Positions 7,451 through 18,000 are shown, counted from the stretch's first letter. The stretch: 29,518 nt of DNA from an uncultured Bacteroidales bacterium (GCA_937916355.1 CALFTM010000011.1:1-29518); one strand, 5' to 3'. Notes: generated by a model from the letters alone, not told the origin. Numbers and translations: made by a program.

Positions 7451-7923
7451 AATATCAGTGTAGTCGCACCTAAAGTGATAATCTCGCCCTCTTCTATAAT
7501 CCGTTTTTCCTTTTTCTGCAAAATCTCGTTCATCACAAAAGTTCCGACTAAACTATCATAATCCTCTACCCTATGAATGATTTCTCCATCTTTTCCCACC
7601 TCAACATGAAAAATGCAGTGTTTACGATCCATACTCATATCTCCAGTCTGAATGGGGCAATCGACCTCCGTTCCCAAAGAACGTCGCCCAAACATACTCG
7701 CACCTAATTTCAGCGGGAAAATTTGCTTCTCACAAAAAACATTCTCCACAACAACAATGTGTCCGTAAGTGTAATCAACAGGCTTCTCCTCCTTATTCTT
7801 AAATCTAACAGAGAAATTTTTACCACAACTATCACAATGCAACAATAGAGAGTGACCGTACTCAATGCGGCTCTCTTCAAACCTTACGAACTCATCACAT
7901 TTAGGGCAACGTATTTTTTTCAT
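7429..7923 (-). CDS. Zinc-ribbon plus FHA domain protein
   Basis: A 164-residue protein. Residues 6-33 hold two CxxC pairs (C6/C9 and C30/C33), a zinc-ribbon finger. About 55-160 is an FHA domain: GRRS at 79-82, the DMSMDRKHC stretch at 95-103, and a closing GTFVMNE...EGEIITLGATTLIL. FHA domains bind phosphothreonine peptides. Here the position expected for the Ser of the SRxH motif is Asp (D99-R100-K101-H102), so phosphopeptide binding may be altered or lost; this may be a trait of the subfamily. Last gene of the thrC operon, 23 bp after the Nudix gene. No transmembrane segment or signal peptide is seen, so it is probably cytoplasmic. Partner unknown. Confidence 0.85.
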   Translation of the reverse strand: MKKIRCPKCDEFVRFEESRIEYGHSLLLHCDSCGKNFSVRFKNKEEKPVDYTYGHIVVVENVFCEKQIFPLKLGASMFGRRSLGTEVDCPIQTGDMSMDRKHCIFHVEVGKDGEIIHRVEDYDSLVGTFVMNEILQKKEKRIIEEGEIITLGATTLILKKGKPD

Positions 7924-7946
7924 TTTTCAGTATGTTTACAATCTAT

Positions 7947-8459
7947 TCATTTCACTTTACCACACTCCTTCAACTTCTGAAAATCCAATTCAAAATTAGG
8001 AGTGAAAACATCTTTTCCTAAATTCTCTTCAATCTCACCAACCGTCCAGAATCTTCCATCCACCACCTCCGATTGGTCTGGCTTAGGCTCTTCATCTAAA
8101 ACAATCGAATGAACATAAATCATCTCTCGTTCCACCGGACTTTCCCAAATGTAATTCAACAATCGTTCTGCCCCTCCAATCTCAGTCAATCCCAATTCTT
8201 CACGAGCCTCACGATGTAATGCCATCTCAACACTCTCTCCAAAATCGACATGACCACCTACTGAGGTATCCCATTTCCCCGGCTGAATATCTTTCCAATC
8301 TGCTCTCTTCTGCAAATACAAATCACCTGCCGAATTGAACACATGAAGATGAACCGCCGCATGGAGAATCTTAGAACCACTATGACACTCTTTTCGGGTT
8401 GCCCTACCGACCACGTTCCCCTCCTCGTCGATTACCGGGAAATATTCCGTCTCATTCAT
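7947..8459 (-). CDS. Nudix hydrolase, isopentenyl-diphosphate-isomerase-like subgroup
   Basis: A 170-residue enzyme with a perfect Nudix box: G69, E75, then REAREELG at 83-90 (GX5EX7REUXEEXG), which binds the divalent metal and cleaves X-linked nucleoside diphosphates. The EYFPVIDEEGNVVG start, TRKECH, LQKRADWKDIQPGKWDTSVGGH pattern matches the YfcD/IDI-like branch, whose true substrates are mostly unknown. I chose the ATG at 8459; a TTG two codons earlier (8465) is open but less likely. It starts 11 bp after hisF ends and is probably cotranscribed. A role in histidine synthesis is not implied by the sequence; removal of damaged or excess nucleotides is a guess. Confidence 0.9.
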   Translation of the reverse strand: MNETEYFPVIDEEGNVVGRATRKECHSGSKILHAAVHLHVFNSAGDLYLQKRADWKDIQPGKWDTSVGGHVDFGESVEMALHREAREELGLTEIGGAERLLNYIWESPVEREMIYVHSIVLDEEPKPDQSEVVDGRFWTVGEIEENLGKDVFTPNFELDFQKLKECGKVK

Positions 8460-8470
8460 ATCCAATAATA

Positions 8471-9232
8471 TTAAACGATTCTCATAGGGACTCCCTCCCC
8501 TTTCAAATAATTTTTCAAATCGGGAATAGCGATTTCATGGAAATGGAAGATAGAGGCAGCCAAAGCGGCATCTGCCTTCCCCTCTTGGAACACATCCTTA
8601 AAATGCTCCATCGTACCAGCACCGCCGGAAGCTATCACAGGAATCGACAACGTATCTGCCAAAACAGCCAATGCCTCATTCGCAAATCCTTGCTTGACAC
8701 CATCATGGTTCATACTGGTGAAAAGAATCTCACCAGCTCCTCGTTCCTGTGCCTCTTTTGCCCATGAAAAAAGTTTTTTATCCGTAGGCACTCGTCCACC
8801 ATTCAGATAGCAGGTCCATTCTCCACTGTCGTCCAATTTTGCATCTATCGCAACCGTACAGACCTGAGATCCAAAATTCTTCGCCACCTCGGTGATCAAA
8901 TCCGGATTTTTGATTGAAGCCGAATTGATAGAGACCTTATCGGCACCTGCGGAGAGGAGACGATCCACATCCGACAACTCATGAATACCACCTCCTACTG
9001 TAAAAGGGATGCTAATATGCTGAGCGATACGCTTCACAAGATCCACAAAAGTCTTTCTGCCTTCGTGAGAAGCTGTAATATCAAGGAAAACCAGTTCGTC
9101 TGCTCCTTGTCTGCTATATTCTGCACCCAATTCAACTGGGTCTCCCACATTGCGGATATTGACAAAATTAACACCCTTCACGGTTTGTCCGTCCTTGATG
9201 TCCAGACAAGGTATGATTCGTTTTGCTAACAT
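8471..9232 (-). CDS. hisF: Imidazole glycerol phosphate synthase, cyclase subunit
   Basis: Uses ammonia from HisH and PRFAR to make imidazole glycerol phosphate and AICAR, the branch point of histidine and purine metabolism. The 253-residue (beta/alpha)8 barrel is of normal length. Catalytic aspartates are at the expected sites: D11 in PCLDIKDG and D130 in VAIDAK. Phosphate-binding loops VGGGI (79-83) and IASGGAG near the end are intact. Its partner hisH lies 6 bp upstream. All key residues are present, so this appears to be a genuine HisF. Confidence 0.96.
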   Translation of the reverse strand: MLAKRIIPCLDIKDGQTVKGVNFVNIRNVGDPVELGAEYSRQGADELVFLDITASHEGRKTFVDLVKRIAQHISIPFTVGGGIHELSDVDRLLSAGADKVSINSASIKNPDLITEVAKNFGSQVCTVAIDAKLDDSGEWTCYLNGGRVPTDKKLFSWAKEAQERGAGEILFTSMNHDGVKQGFANEALAVLADTLSIPVIASGGAGTMEHFKDVFQEGKADAALAASIFHFHEIAIPDLKNYLKGEGVPMRIV

Positions 9233-9238
9233 AAAATT

Positions 9239-9838
9239 TTAAAGTCTAAGAAAATTCTCTAATACTATCTCACCCATTGCGCCACTCTTTTCAGGGTGGA
9301 ACTGAACTGCATAGAAGTTATCCTTCTGAAGAGCCGCACTATACGGATGGATGTACTCTGTCTGAGCAATTGTATTCTCCCCTACAGTCGCATAATAGCT
9401 ATGCACATAATAGAAATATGGATCATTCGGCAAACCTTCGAATAAAGGGGACTGGCACTTCTCTATCGTGTTCCAACCCATGTGTGGCACTTTTATTGAA
9501 GGGGACGAAGGAGTGAACTTTCTAACTTTCTCAGAGAAAATCCCCAAACAATCCACATTCCCAGAAGCGGCCTCTTCCGAAGATTGGCACATCAGTTGCA
9601 TACCGATACAAATTCCCAACGTAGGTTGACGAAGGTCTTTTATCAACTTATCCAAACCATTCGCTTTCAGGTACTGCATGGTAGTCTCCGCCTCTCCGAC
9701 CCCCGGGAATATCACTTTATCCGCAGTTCTGATCTTTTCTGCATCTCCCGTAATCTCAGCCTCTACACCCAAACGACGTAGGGCATAATCGACAGAAAAA
9801 ATATTTCCGGCATTATATTTTATAATCGCAACTTTCAT
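9239..9838 (-). CDS. hisH: Imidazole glycerol phosphate synthase, glutamine amidotransferase subunit
   Basis: Class I glutamine amidotransferase that releases ammonia from glutamine and channels it into HisF. The 199-residue length is normal. The catalytic triad is intact: C77 in LGICIGMQL, H181 and E183 in QFHPEKSG. The PHMGWN motif (118-123) at the HisF interface is also present. It starts 5 bp after thrC and is followed by hisF after 6 bp. In many Bacteroidota hisA sits between hisH and hisF; here it does not. Confidence 0.96.
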   Translation of the reverse strand: MKVAIIKYNAGNIFSVDYALRRLGVEAEITGDAEKIRTADKVIFPGVGEAETTMQYLKANGLDKLIKDLRQPTLGICIGMQLMCQSSEEAASGNVDCLGIFSEKVRKFTPSSPSIKVPHMGWNTIEKCQSPLFEGLPNDPYFYYVHSYYATVGENTIAQTEYIHPYSAALQKDNFYAVQFHPEKSGAMGEIVLENFLRL

Positions 9839-9843
9839 AAATA

Positions 9844-11145
9844 TTATTGTTGGAGAAGATAAGCTTTAAAATCAGCAAACTCCTTGCTCATTTGCACACT
9901 CTGTTTTGTTCCTTTCATAAACTCCTGAAGCTTTGTAGGGATTGCCACTTCATCTTTGATGATCTCTTCCACCGTCTCTTTGAATTTAGCCGGATGGGCA
10001 GTCTCCAAAAAGACTCCTGTCTCTCCCGGCTGAAGCAACTCCATCAAAGCCCTGTAACCCACAGAACCATGAGGATCCATCAAATAGCCGTGGGTCTTGT
10101 AGCATTCACGCAAACTATCTGCGATTTGCTCATCGGTGTAAGTACAACCTGCTATTTCAGCAGAAATCGTCGCATGGGAATTTCCGTATAGGTCTAATAT
10201 CCTCGCAAAATTGCTTGGGTCACCCACATCCATCGCATTAGCGATTGTTTGCACAGAAGGACGAGGGGTATAAACACCCGTATTGAGATACTGGAAGAAA
10301 ATGTCGTTACGGTTGTTTGCGGCGATGAATCTTTTGACCGGCATACCCATACGCTTTCCGAAAAGACCTGCGGTGATGTTTCCAAAATTACCAGAAGGGA
10401 CACAGATGACAATATCCTTCTTTATTCCCAACTTATGAAGTTGCGCCACTGCATAAAAATAATAGAATGCCTGAGGCAAGAAACGAGCCACGTTGATGGA
10501 ATTGGCAGAAGTCAATTTCATGTGAGCATTCAAATCCTTATCCATAAAAGCAGATTTAACCAAAGCTTGGCAATCATCGAAAACGCCATCAACCTCTAAG
10601 GCAGTGATATTTTTGCCAAGAGTAGTGAACTGACACTCCTGAATCGGACTAACTTTTCCTTTAGGATAGAGTACATATACACGGATTCCGTCCACACCTA
10701 AAAAACCATTCGCCACAGCAGAACCAGTATCACCAGAAGTTGCCACAAGAACATTCACCTCTTTTTGCCCCTCCTTTTTGATGAAATAACCAAGAAGACG
10801 AGACATAAAACGGGCACCAACATCCTTGAATGCCAAAGTCGGCCCATGGAAAAGTTCAAGACTGTAGATATTGTCATGAACATGAACAAGAGGCACATCA
10901 AAATTTAATGTGTCATAAACGATCTCTTTCAACGAATCCGCATCGACATCCTCTCCAAAGAAAGCGTCTGCAACGACATAGGCAATCTCTTGAAAAGAGA
11001 GGTCTTTCATTCTATCAAAAAATCCCTCCGGAAGTTGTTTGATAACCTCTGGCATAAAAAGACCACGGTCTGAAGCCAAACCCTTCACAACCGCTTCTTG
11101 CAAAGTAGCCTTATCGGCTTTTTTGTTGGTGCTATAGTACTTCAT
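9844..11145 (-). CDS. thrC: Threonine synthase
   Basis: PLP enzyme converting O-phosphohomoserine to threonine, the last step of the pathway. The 433-residue product begins MKYYSTN and shows the PLP lysine K107 in HGPTLAFKDVGARF, the ATSGDTGSAV phosphate-binding segment, and the late TAHPAKF motif near residues 380-390. It is first gene of a five-gene minus-strand unit with hisH, hisF, Nudix and FHA. thrA and homoserine kinase are not in the window. A -7-like element (TATCTTCG, minus strand, 11200-11193) lies about 48 bases upstream of the ATG. Confidence 0.96.
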   Translation of the reverse strand: MKYYSTNKKADKATLQEAVVKGLASDRGLFMPEVIKQLPEGFFDRMKDLSFQEIAYVVADAFFGEDVDADSLKEIVYDTLNFDVPLVHVHDNIYSLELFHGPTLAFKDVGARFMSRLLGYFIKKEGQKEVNVLVATSGDTGSAVANGFLGVDGIRVYVLYPKGKVSPIQECQFTTLGKNITALEVDGVFDDCQALVKSAFMDKDLNAHMKLTSANSINVARFLPQAFYYFYAVAQLHKLGIKKDIVICVPSGNFGNITAGLFGKRMGMPVKRFIAANNRNDIFFQYLNTGVYTPRPSVQTIANAMDVGDPSNFARILDLYGNSHATISAEIAGCTYTDEQIADSLRECYKTHGYLMDPHGSVGYRALMELLQPGETGVFLETAHPAKFKETVEEIIKDEVAIPTKLQEFMKGTKQSVQMSKEFADFKAYLLQQ

Positions 11146-11192
11146 ATCTTACCTAATTATTGGCGTGGAAACCCCACAATTCAAATTTTTTG

Positions 11193-11200
11193 CGAAGATA
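11193..11200 (-). promoter_or_regulatory. Possible -7 element for the thrC operon
   Basis: The minus strand reads TATCTTCG, one mismatch from TAnnTTTG, about 48 bases before the thrC start. A matching -33 TTTG is not present at the normal spacing. A short dyad (GTGG/CCAC, 11165-11177) lies in the leader. No threonine- or histidine-rich leader peptide was found, so there is no sign of classical attenuation. Confidence 0.35.
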
Positions 11201-11298
11201 CAAGAAAAAAAGGTAGATTTAGAACATTTTAGCAGGATATTATGCAGATTTACATATTAGTTTTTTTGAAACGAACAAATTTTTTTTTCACATATTAG

Positions 11299-11330
11299 AT
11301 TGGTCAAACTAAATGTTTTTCGTTTTTTTG
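11299..11330 (+). promoter_or_regulatory. Possible promoter for the DUF5606 gene
   Basis: ATTG at 11299-11302 and TTTTTTTG at 11323-11330 are 20 bases apart. The -33 element matches three of four bases and the -7 element lacks only the A of TAnnTTTG. Transcription would begin near 11337, leaving a leader of about 73 bases that contains the hairpin at 11347-11374. Confidence 0.5.
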
Positions 11331-11346
11331 CAAATTAGAATAAAAC

Positions 11347-11374
11347 GGGGAAACTTTCTCTTCAGAAAAACCCC
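11347..11374 (+). promoter_or_regulatory. Leader hairpin upstream of the DUF5606 gene
   Basis: GGGG (11347-11350) can pair with CCCC (11371-11374), with an inner stem TTTCT/AGAAA around a short loop. It ends 35 bases before the ATG at 11410. No T run follows directly, so it is not a terminator on this strand. It may stabilise the mRNA or act on translation; no riboswitch class is recognised. Confidence 0.45.
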
Positions 11375-11409
11375 ATAAGTTGAACATAAAGAAAGTAATA
11401 ATTAACAAA

Positions 11410-11826
11410 ATGTTGAAGAAAATTTTGTCGATTTCCGGTAAATCCGGATTGTTTGAACTTATCTCTCAGGGAAGAAATATGCTGATTGTGGAGTCTTTGT
11501 TAACGCACAAGCGTCAACCTGCTTATAGCAACGAAAAAATCCTTTCATTAGGAGACATCGCTATGTACACAGAAGAGGGAGAGGTGCCATTGGCTGAAGT
11601 CTTGCTTGCCATGAAGAAAAAAGAAGAGGGGAAAACGATCTCTATAGATTTAAAAACTGCTGAAAAGAAAGAGCTTGGCGAATATCTCGCAGCAGTATTG
11701 CCCAACTATGACCGAACCAGAGTATATCCTTCAGACATCAAAAAATTGATATCTTGGTATAATATTTTAGTAGAGGCAGGGAAAGACGATTTTGAATCTG
11801 ATATTCCGCAAGGAGAAGAAAAATAA
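11410..11826 (+). CDS. DUF5606 family protein
   Basis: A 138-residue protein with the DUF5606 pattern: LKKILSISGKSGLFELISQG at the start, IVESL, then an IAMYTEEGEVPLAEVL block at about 50-66. The N-terminal half looks like a compact SH3-like beta barrel and the C-terminal half (about 85-125) is helical with a YPSDIKKLISWYNIL segment; the acidic tail ends GEEK. No signal peptide or membrane segment, so cytoplasmic. The family is found widely in Bacteroidota and has no assigned function that I know. I chose the ATG at 11410; an upstream in-frame TTG at 11380 would add ten non-conserved residues. A single-gene unit with its own terminator. Confidence 0.88.
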   Translation: MLKKILSISGKSGLFELISQGRNMLIVESLLTHKRQPAYSNEKILSLGDIAMYTEEGEVPLAEVLLAMKKKEEGKTISIDLKTAEKKELGEYLAAVLPNYDRTRVYPSDIKKLISWYNILVEAGKDDFESDIPQGEEK

Positions 11827-11850
11827 GACGAGTCATTATTTCGTTAAATA

Positions 11851-11887
11851 AGAGGGTGTGTCCTAATAGGCACTCCCTCTTTTTTTA
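11851..11887 (+). terminator. Rho-independent terminator of the DUF5606 gene
   Basis: AGAGGG-T-GTG (11851-11860) pairs with CAC-T-CCCTCT (11871-11880) around a 10-base loop and is followed at once by a run of T. It begins 24 bases after the stop codon. A textbook intrinsic terminator. Confidence 0.93.
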
Positions 11888-11895
11888 TGGTCAAC

Positions 11896-11935
11896 CAAAA
11901 AAAAAAACGTTGTGTCTGAAAACATGACACAACGT
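11896..11935 (-). terminator. Rho-independent terminator of the ruvA-sprA unit
   Basis: On the minus strand a perfect 10-bp stem, ACGTTGTGTC (11935-11926) with GACACAACGT (11916-11907), closes a 9-base loop and is followed by about 11 T. It lies about 110 bases after the sprA stop codon at 12045. Together with the terminator at 11851 it insulates two converging units. Confidence 0.92.
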
Positions 11936-12044
11936 CTTTCGTTTAAAGCAATTTTACAAATTCTGTTTTGGAATCTTTTAAATTCACATTCCTTATCTTA
12001 CGCATATTTACTCTGTCACGATGCCCGTCTTTCACAAATATAAA

Positions 12045-15000
12045 TTACCTCGTCAAATTAATCTTCAAAGCAATACCAAAATCATTTGTGACTGTTGGGT
12101 AACCGTCAGAAACCTTCGGAGTACTTGATTTGCAATCATAATACAATTTCACATTCAACCTCTCGCTCAACACATAATCTGCGGAGAATTTCACCGTCAA
12201 CGACTTCAAACCACTACTCATCTGAGAATATTCATCATCAATCACCCGAATAAAGGCATCTGTGTTTTTATAACTCACGTCCGCCCTCAAATTAAGATCA
12301 TTCTTAACTTTCTTCTTCTTTTTGTCATCAACTTTAATTATCATACCAATGTCATCAAAACGATAGCCTGACCCAAACACATATTCCATGCTTCCAGATT
12401 CAAAAATCTGATTTCCCGGAATGTCCAATTGAACAGTTCGTGATTTTTTTACTTCAAATTTAAAGGTAAGACTATTCTTCAAACTTGCATCAACACCAAT
12501 AAGAGGAGAGAACTGCTCAGTGATATTCACAGAGGTCACATCATACTGAGTGGCAATGTTATTATACCCCTCATTTTCGCCTAAAATACCATAATCATCA
12601 ACACCATAAAGCGATGTCCAATCTGTTAGTGACTCATACGATCCTATATTATAAGTACTCTTATATGCATGATTGATATTGAATGAACGGAACTTCTTCT
12701 TTATACCCGGAATCCTCATCAACGCATCACAAGAAACTTTCCAGTTTGGAATCAATGACGTGATAATGCTCTTAAAATCTCCCTTTGGAACACAATTCAA
12801 GTCGACCAATTCAGCATCCTCATCCATGTATGCGGCATAGAAAGCAGGAATCAAGACATCCGAACCACTCTTGCTTACGAAATTAGGCAATCCATTTGCA
12901 TTTTGATAACCGACCTTACCATAAATCCTTCGTTGTATCACGTCCCTATTTTGAAGGAAACGAGCGAACAACTGTGAATTCATGTCAATATCCCTGAATG
13001 CGGTACGAATCGGCAGACAAGTGCGGGAGAAACTTCCCATCAGCTGACGGGAATTCCAGTCATCGAGGAAGCCATACATGTAGTATATCTCATCAACATT
13101 GTTCTTGTACCAAGAAGCATTCAGATCAATTTTCAAGCCCGGTATTGGCTCAACAAGGGACTTGACGGTAAGAGTCTGGGTAGTAGAATGAACAATCGGA
13201 TTTGTGATGTCCTCGTTCATAATCAACAAAGAATCTTCATGATAGATCCTGTTGAGGAATTTATCCACATTGTAGAATCCAAATGTGAAATCATACCCCG
13301 GATTGTCATGGTCTTGTCCTAAGAAACCGCTGGTCGGCATATATCCATTCACCTCCAAGACATCCGCATGTCTATAATTCACATTAAAGTTTCGAAGCAT
13401 CATCAAGAATCGGACACTATAATCACGAACCACACTCATCGGGCCTTCTCCCTTTCCATCATTCTTAATTGAGAGTGTCAAATTGTTGTAATCCTGCTTC
13501 GTGGTGATGAAAACCGAGTTCTGGTCTATCACCTTCACCTTCGCCTGTATCACCGCACCCGAGGTATCCGTCAAAACCACAATTGGTTTCATCGTGTTCA
13601 ATCGGTGATTTATACGAGTTTTATTTTTAGCCTTCAAACGCAACTTCTTACGTTCGTAGACCTTTGGCTTATTATCGTCCTTCTTTTGTTTATTTTTATT
13701 AGTAGAAGTATTATTTTGCTTCAACTTTTGGTTGACTCTCTTCAAATAAGGGAACTTGTTATAAAGTGTCTCAAAATTCAATCGCACATCTCCATTCCAA
13801 TCTCTATGATTTTGCATCAAATTACCAGTTGAAGGCATTACACCCATTTCGAGCACAGTTCCTTTGTCCCACTGATAATCAGCAGTGTACTGCGCATTAG
13901 AAGTAATCCAATCCAAACCTGGCAACTTGTTGATTGGAAGAGCATAAGAGACATTGAATCGTTGTTGGTAAGAGACTGGCTCTCCAAAATCCTTGATACT
14001 GCTCCATACCGTATCCTTCCATTTATCATACCAGTCAAAATAACCAATATCATTGAGGTACTCTTTGTTTAGAGGGACATTGACGAAACGGGATCCATTC
14101 TCATCATTCACATTGATAAGTTCCGTGATTTCTGAATTTGTTGCAGAAGAGAACGAGAACTTCAACGAACGGGTAAGATCCCACTTGATGTTTGACGTAC
14201 GATCCCACTGCCAATCCTTATCCCATGACATGTATTGGAACGTTGTATCCCTAACAATCGGACAATTGTAATTTCTGTTCTGAGTCTCCTCATAATAACG
14301 CGTCATAGAAGTACTGAACGAAACATTTTTCGGAGCATAATAGAAATTGAAATCCTTGATCAGTTTCAGATGTTTGGATTTAAGCCACTTAACTTTCTTA
14401 AACGGTTCGACTGGCTTCGGATTAAGAGAATAGACGTAATTGAATGTTCCCTTATAGTTTTTCACCTTTTCATATTCAACCTCCGGATTCACCTCTTCCG
14501 TCTCATTATATCCCAAGGAGAAAGAGAAGTTGGCTGGGTCGTAAGGCATAGGCACTTTTTTAGAGACAATACCAACTCTTACATTATTCAAAGCCAAACT
14601 TTGATACACCTTATTTGTACGAGACATGGATTTGATAGAATCCTTAACCTTATCACTTTCGTAAGTCTCCAACGACTCGTCCAATTGAACATCGGTATTA
14701 AGTGGGTCATATTTAGGAGAAGACATCTGATGGGTTCGAGTGTAAGTGAATGGGATGTTCACCCTCGCTTTATCAGGGAACAATTTACCCAACTGGACTG
14801 CGACAGAAAGATTATATTCGTAATTATCGTCCTGATTTCTATCCATCACATTATCCTCGATACTACCAAAACCTTTTGTTTCAATTTGTCCTCCAATATT
14901 AAAAGATCCCAAATCGGAAAATACGATACCCAGATTTGCGACAGCAGCCCAACCACCATCCTCATCAAATCCGACCATACGCATCTCATTCACCCAAATC

Positions 15001-18000
15001 TCTGCACTGTGAGGGACATCATCCTCATTGACTACACCAATCATCATAGAAGTAATCTCACCAAAAGACGGAGAACCGATGACAGCCATGGTATTATTAC
15101 CATCCATTTTTGTATATCGCTCATTATAACGAGCCTGTCCTTCCAATTTGCGCTTGTCTCTCTCCAATTTCAGTTTGGTCAATTGTTCAAATGCGAAATC
15201 AAAATTGTTCTCCTCTGGCCACACTTCATAAGGATCTACCGCTCCTTCTTGAGTGATTTTCAAAGGAATCCTGTATTCGTAATAATTCTCAGTGAAATCA
15301 GATCCAAAACGCACAAACGCATACAAACGGTTGTTTGGAATCTCTTCTGCATCAATCAACTCCTCCGCATGAACGAACATTTTGAATCGTTTATAACGAC
15401 GAGTATCGAGCATGGTTGTCTTGTAGACCGCACGAGCATCATTAGGCTCCAAACTATCAATCTTCAAAACCATTGACTGCTCATTCTCCTGTGTCAACTG
15501 CGTCTGACTTGGATCTGTTGTGCGCTCAATACCCGGAGGCAACTGATATGCCACAGGCGTTTTCCTCTTATCATTCTCAATGCAGACTGAAGAGATATTT
15601 ATCTTACCTGTACCAAGCAACTTTTCTTCGATGGTGTTCTCCACGAGACGATCATTCTTCTCATACACTTTCCAATCCGTTCTAACCAGCTGCAACTCAC
15701 CAAAACGGAGGTGTTCTTCCTCCGAGAAACCAGTCATGTACATACGGATGAAACGGATAGAACGGAAATCACGGATATTACCCTCTACACGATTAGGTGT
15801 GTTGATCGGAATTCTGATTTGATACCACTTAATATCATCCTTATCTCCATTTTTCAGTTCTACAGTAGATGTTACCATGTTGGTGATGTGGTTTTTCTCC
15901 CAATTCTCCTCCTTGAACATATCCTCGTTAATCTCAACCACATACTCATAGTATTGTTCGGTCTCATTTAAGGTATTGTCTCCATTCAAATCTTCAGTGT
16001 CAGGAGAAGTGGTCGCCGAAGAGGTAAACTGCTCGTCCGAGGAGGTAGAATTTCCTTCTAATCCATTATAATACTTATAACGATCAAAGATATTTGTCTC
16101 TTTTTCATCGAAATCAGTACCTCGATAATAGTGGAAATCATCTCCAGCAGGGTCAGTCAAAGGAGAGAACGTCTCATTTGCCCACCTCATCTTTGCTTCT
16201 GTAGTTACTTTTTCATTGATTGCGTTACGGTATCTGCCATAGGTTTCGAAATAGGTAAGCTCTTCCTCTGTAGAAAGACCGTTAAGACCCAAATCCTGCT
16301 GAGAGAGGTAAGTATTATCAAAGGAGTTTGTCACCGCCGTGAGTCGTGGTACTCGTCCCCAAACGGTAGAATCCACAGCCGCCATATTCTGTGCAGTTGG
16401 CAAACCATTCTCAAAAGACTTTCTGCCATCCTTTAAAACATCTTCTGAAACATTACCCAAGTTGAACACTAACTGACCTGGAGTTTTATTCATAATACTA
16501 TCTTTTGTATAGACAAACGGGTCCATCAACCACATTTCGATGTAACCGATGTTTGAACTTTCAAAATTGGTATTATCAAGTTTGCGAGTGATACCTGCCC
16601 AACGATTTTCCGGCTCCATCAAATATCCATCACTACCCATTTTCTCAACATCCAAGTTGTACGGTCCACGCTCTTTTGGATAATAATGCAAATGTAGTGT
16701 CTGGAGAGTCGTTGATTCGCCATAAATCTGGTCTTTGTCCTGATAAATCTCCTGCTCATTCACCAAACGAAGGTAATGGTTGGACATCTGCTCCTTATCA
16801 CTCTTAATATGCTTAGGCGTATTTGAAGTAGAAGAAGTAAATATCTGGTCGATGTAATACCATGCCAAATGTGCACGATTCAATCCATATCCGATATTCG
16901 CAAGATCCACGTTATTTAAGTAGTCCTTCCAATATGAATCTTCTGAGCGGATAAAGTTCCAGTTCCGCTCTCCACCACTTACCCGCGGAGTACTTGCCAA
17001 AGCCCAAGCCGTAGGATTTTTAATATTAATGCTCGACTCTGTTCCTTCAAAATCGTCGATATAAGAGACTCCCTCCTTATCATCCTGATCCACTGCCCTA
17101 CTATGTCCCGGAATCAACTGGGCAAACTCTCCTGAAAAGGCGACAGAAGAAGGAGCAGTCGCATTGATTAGCGGCAGTTTATCAATTACATTTGTAAGCC
17201 ATTGCCAATTGGACTTGAATGTTCCATTCATTCCCCAAATCGTATTGGATATCGGTTCATTTCCATTAATGACTTTTTGGGTGAGAGGTTTTTCGTTTAA
17301 TCGAAGGATTGTCGCCCCTAAAGAGAACTTATCAGAGAACGTATATTCCGCATTCGCACCAAACAAAGATTTTCGTTGAGTATTAAAGAACGACTCACTC
17401 TCCACTGAGACATTCACCGGAGAATTAGAAGCCAAAGCGGTCTCATCTAAAATCTTCACGATACCTAAATTATAATCAACGGTATAGCCAGAACCTTCCG
17501 TCAACACTCTACCTCCAGCAGTCACACGCACCGAACCTCTTGCAATGTTCGTCACTCCCAAACGGATTTCCGAACCTGAAGTAGAACTATATTCTCCAGT
17601 TATGAGGTACTTATTTTTTTCCGTATACTGCTCTGCGACAGTCAATGTGGAGTCGTACAACTCTGGGAAAGTATATTTCTCCACATTCGCCACATTTCCA
17701 TACCCCTTTGAAATTCCTGTGTCAAACGGACGAGTGGACAAGAATATAATGCGACCAGTAGTCGGCTCAACCGTATAACCCGGTATGTAGTCAAAATATC
17801 CATCCGGCATCGCATTCATCCTTTTGTTCAACCTATCCAAATTGAGAACACTTAACAAGTTTTTATTACTCAACTCTGGGATGTAAGTCAGATACGATGT
17901 CAAAGAATCATTTTGGTAATAATACTTGATTTGGACTTCAAAATTCTCTCGCTGAACATTATACGCATTAAGAGAATAGATGTTACGCATGGAAAGATTC

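Noticed and set aside
8460..8465. Upstream TTG start for the Nudix gene
   Set aside because: An ATG two codons later gives the usual start and there is no ribosome binding site favouring TTG.
8471..9838. HisH/HisF as the sugar-modifying WbuY/WbuZ-type paralogs used in O-antigen synthesis
   Set aside because: All catalytic residues of true HisH and HisF are present, and the neighbours are amino-acid biosynthesis genes, not glycan genes. A genome search for a second hisHF pair would settle it.
11146..11220. Attenuator or leader peptide for the thrC operon
   Set aside because: The region has no short open frame rich in Thr, Ile or His codons and no terminator-like hairpin with a T run on the minus strand.
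11380..11409. Upstream TTG start for the DUF5606 gene
   Set aside because: The ten added residues are not part of the conserved family start, which begins at the ATG at 11410.
14235..15476. A 413-codon open frame on the plus strand inside sprA
   Set aside because: It lies wholly antisense to the clearly coding sprA, its translation is rich in Ile, Arg and His with no recognisable domain, and it has no promoter or ribosome binding site; it is a by-product of the codon use of sprA.
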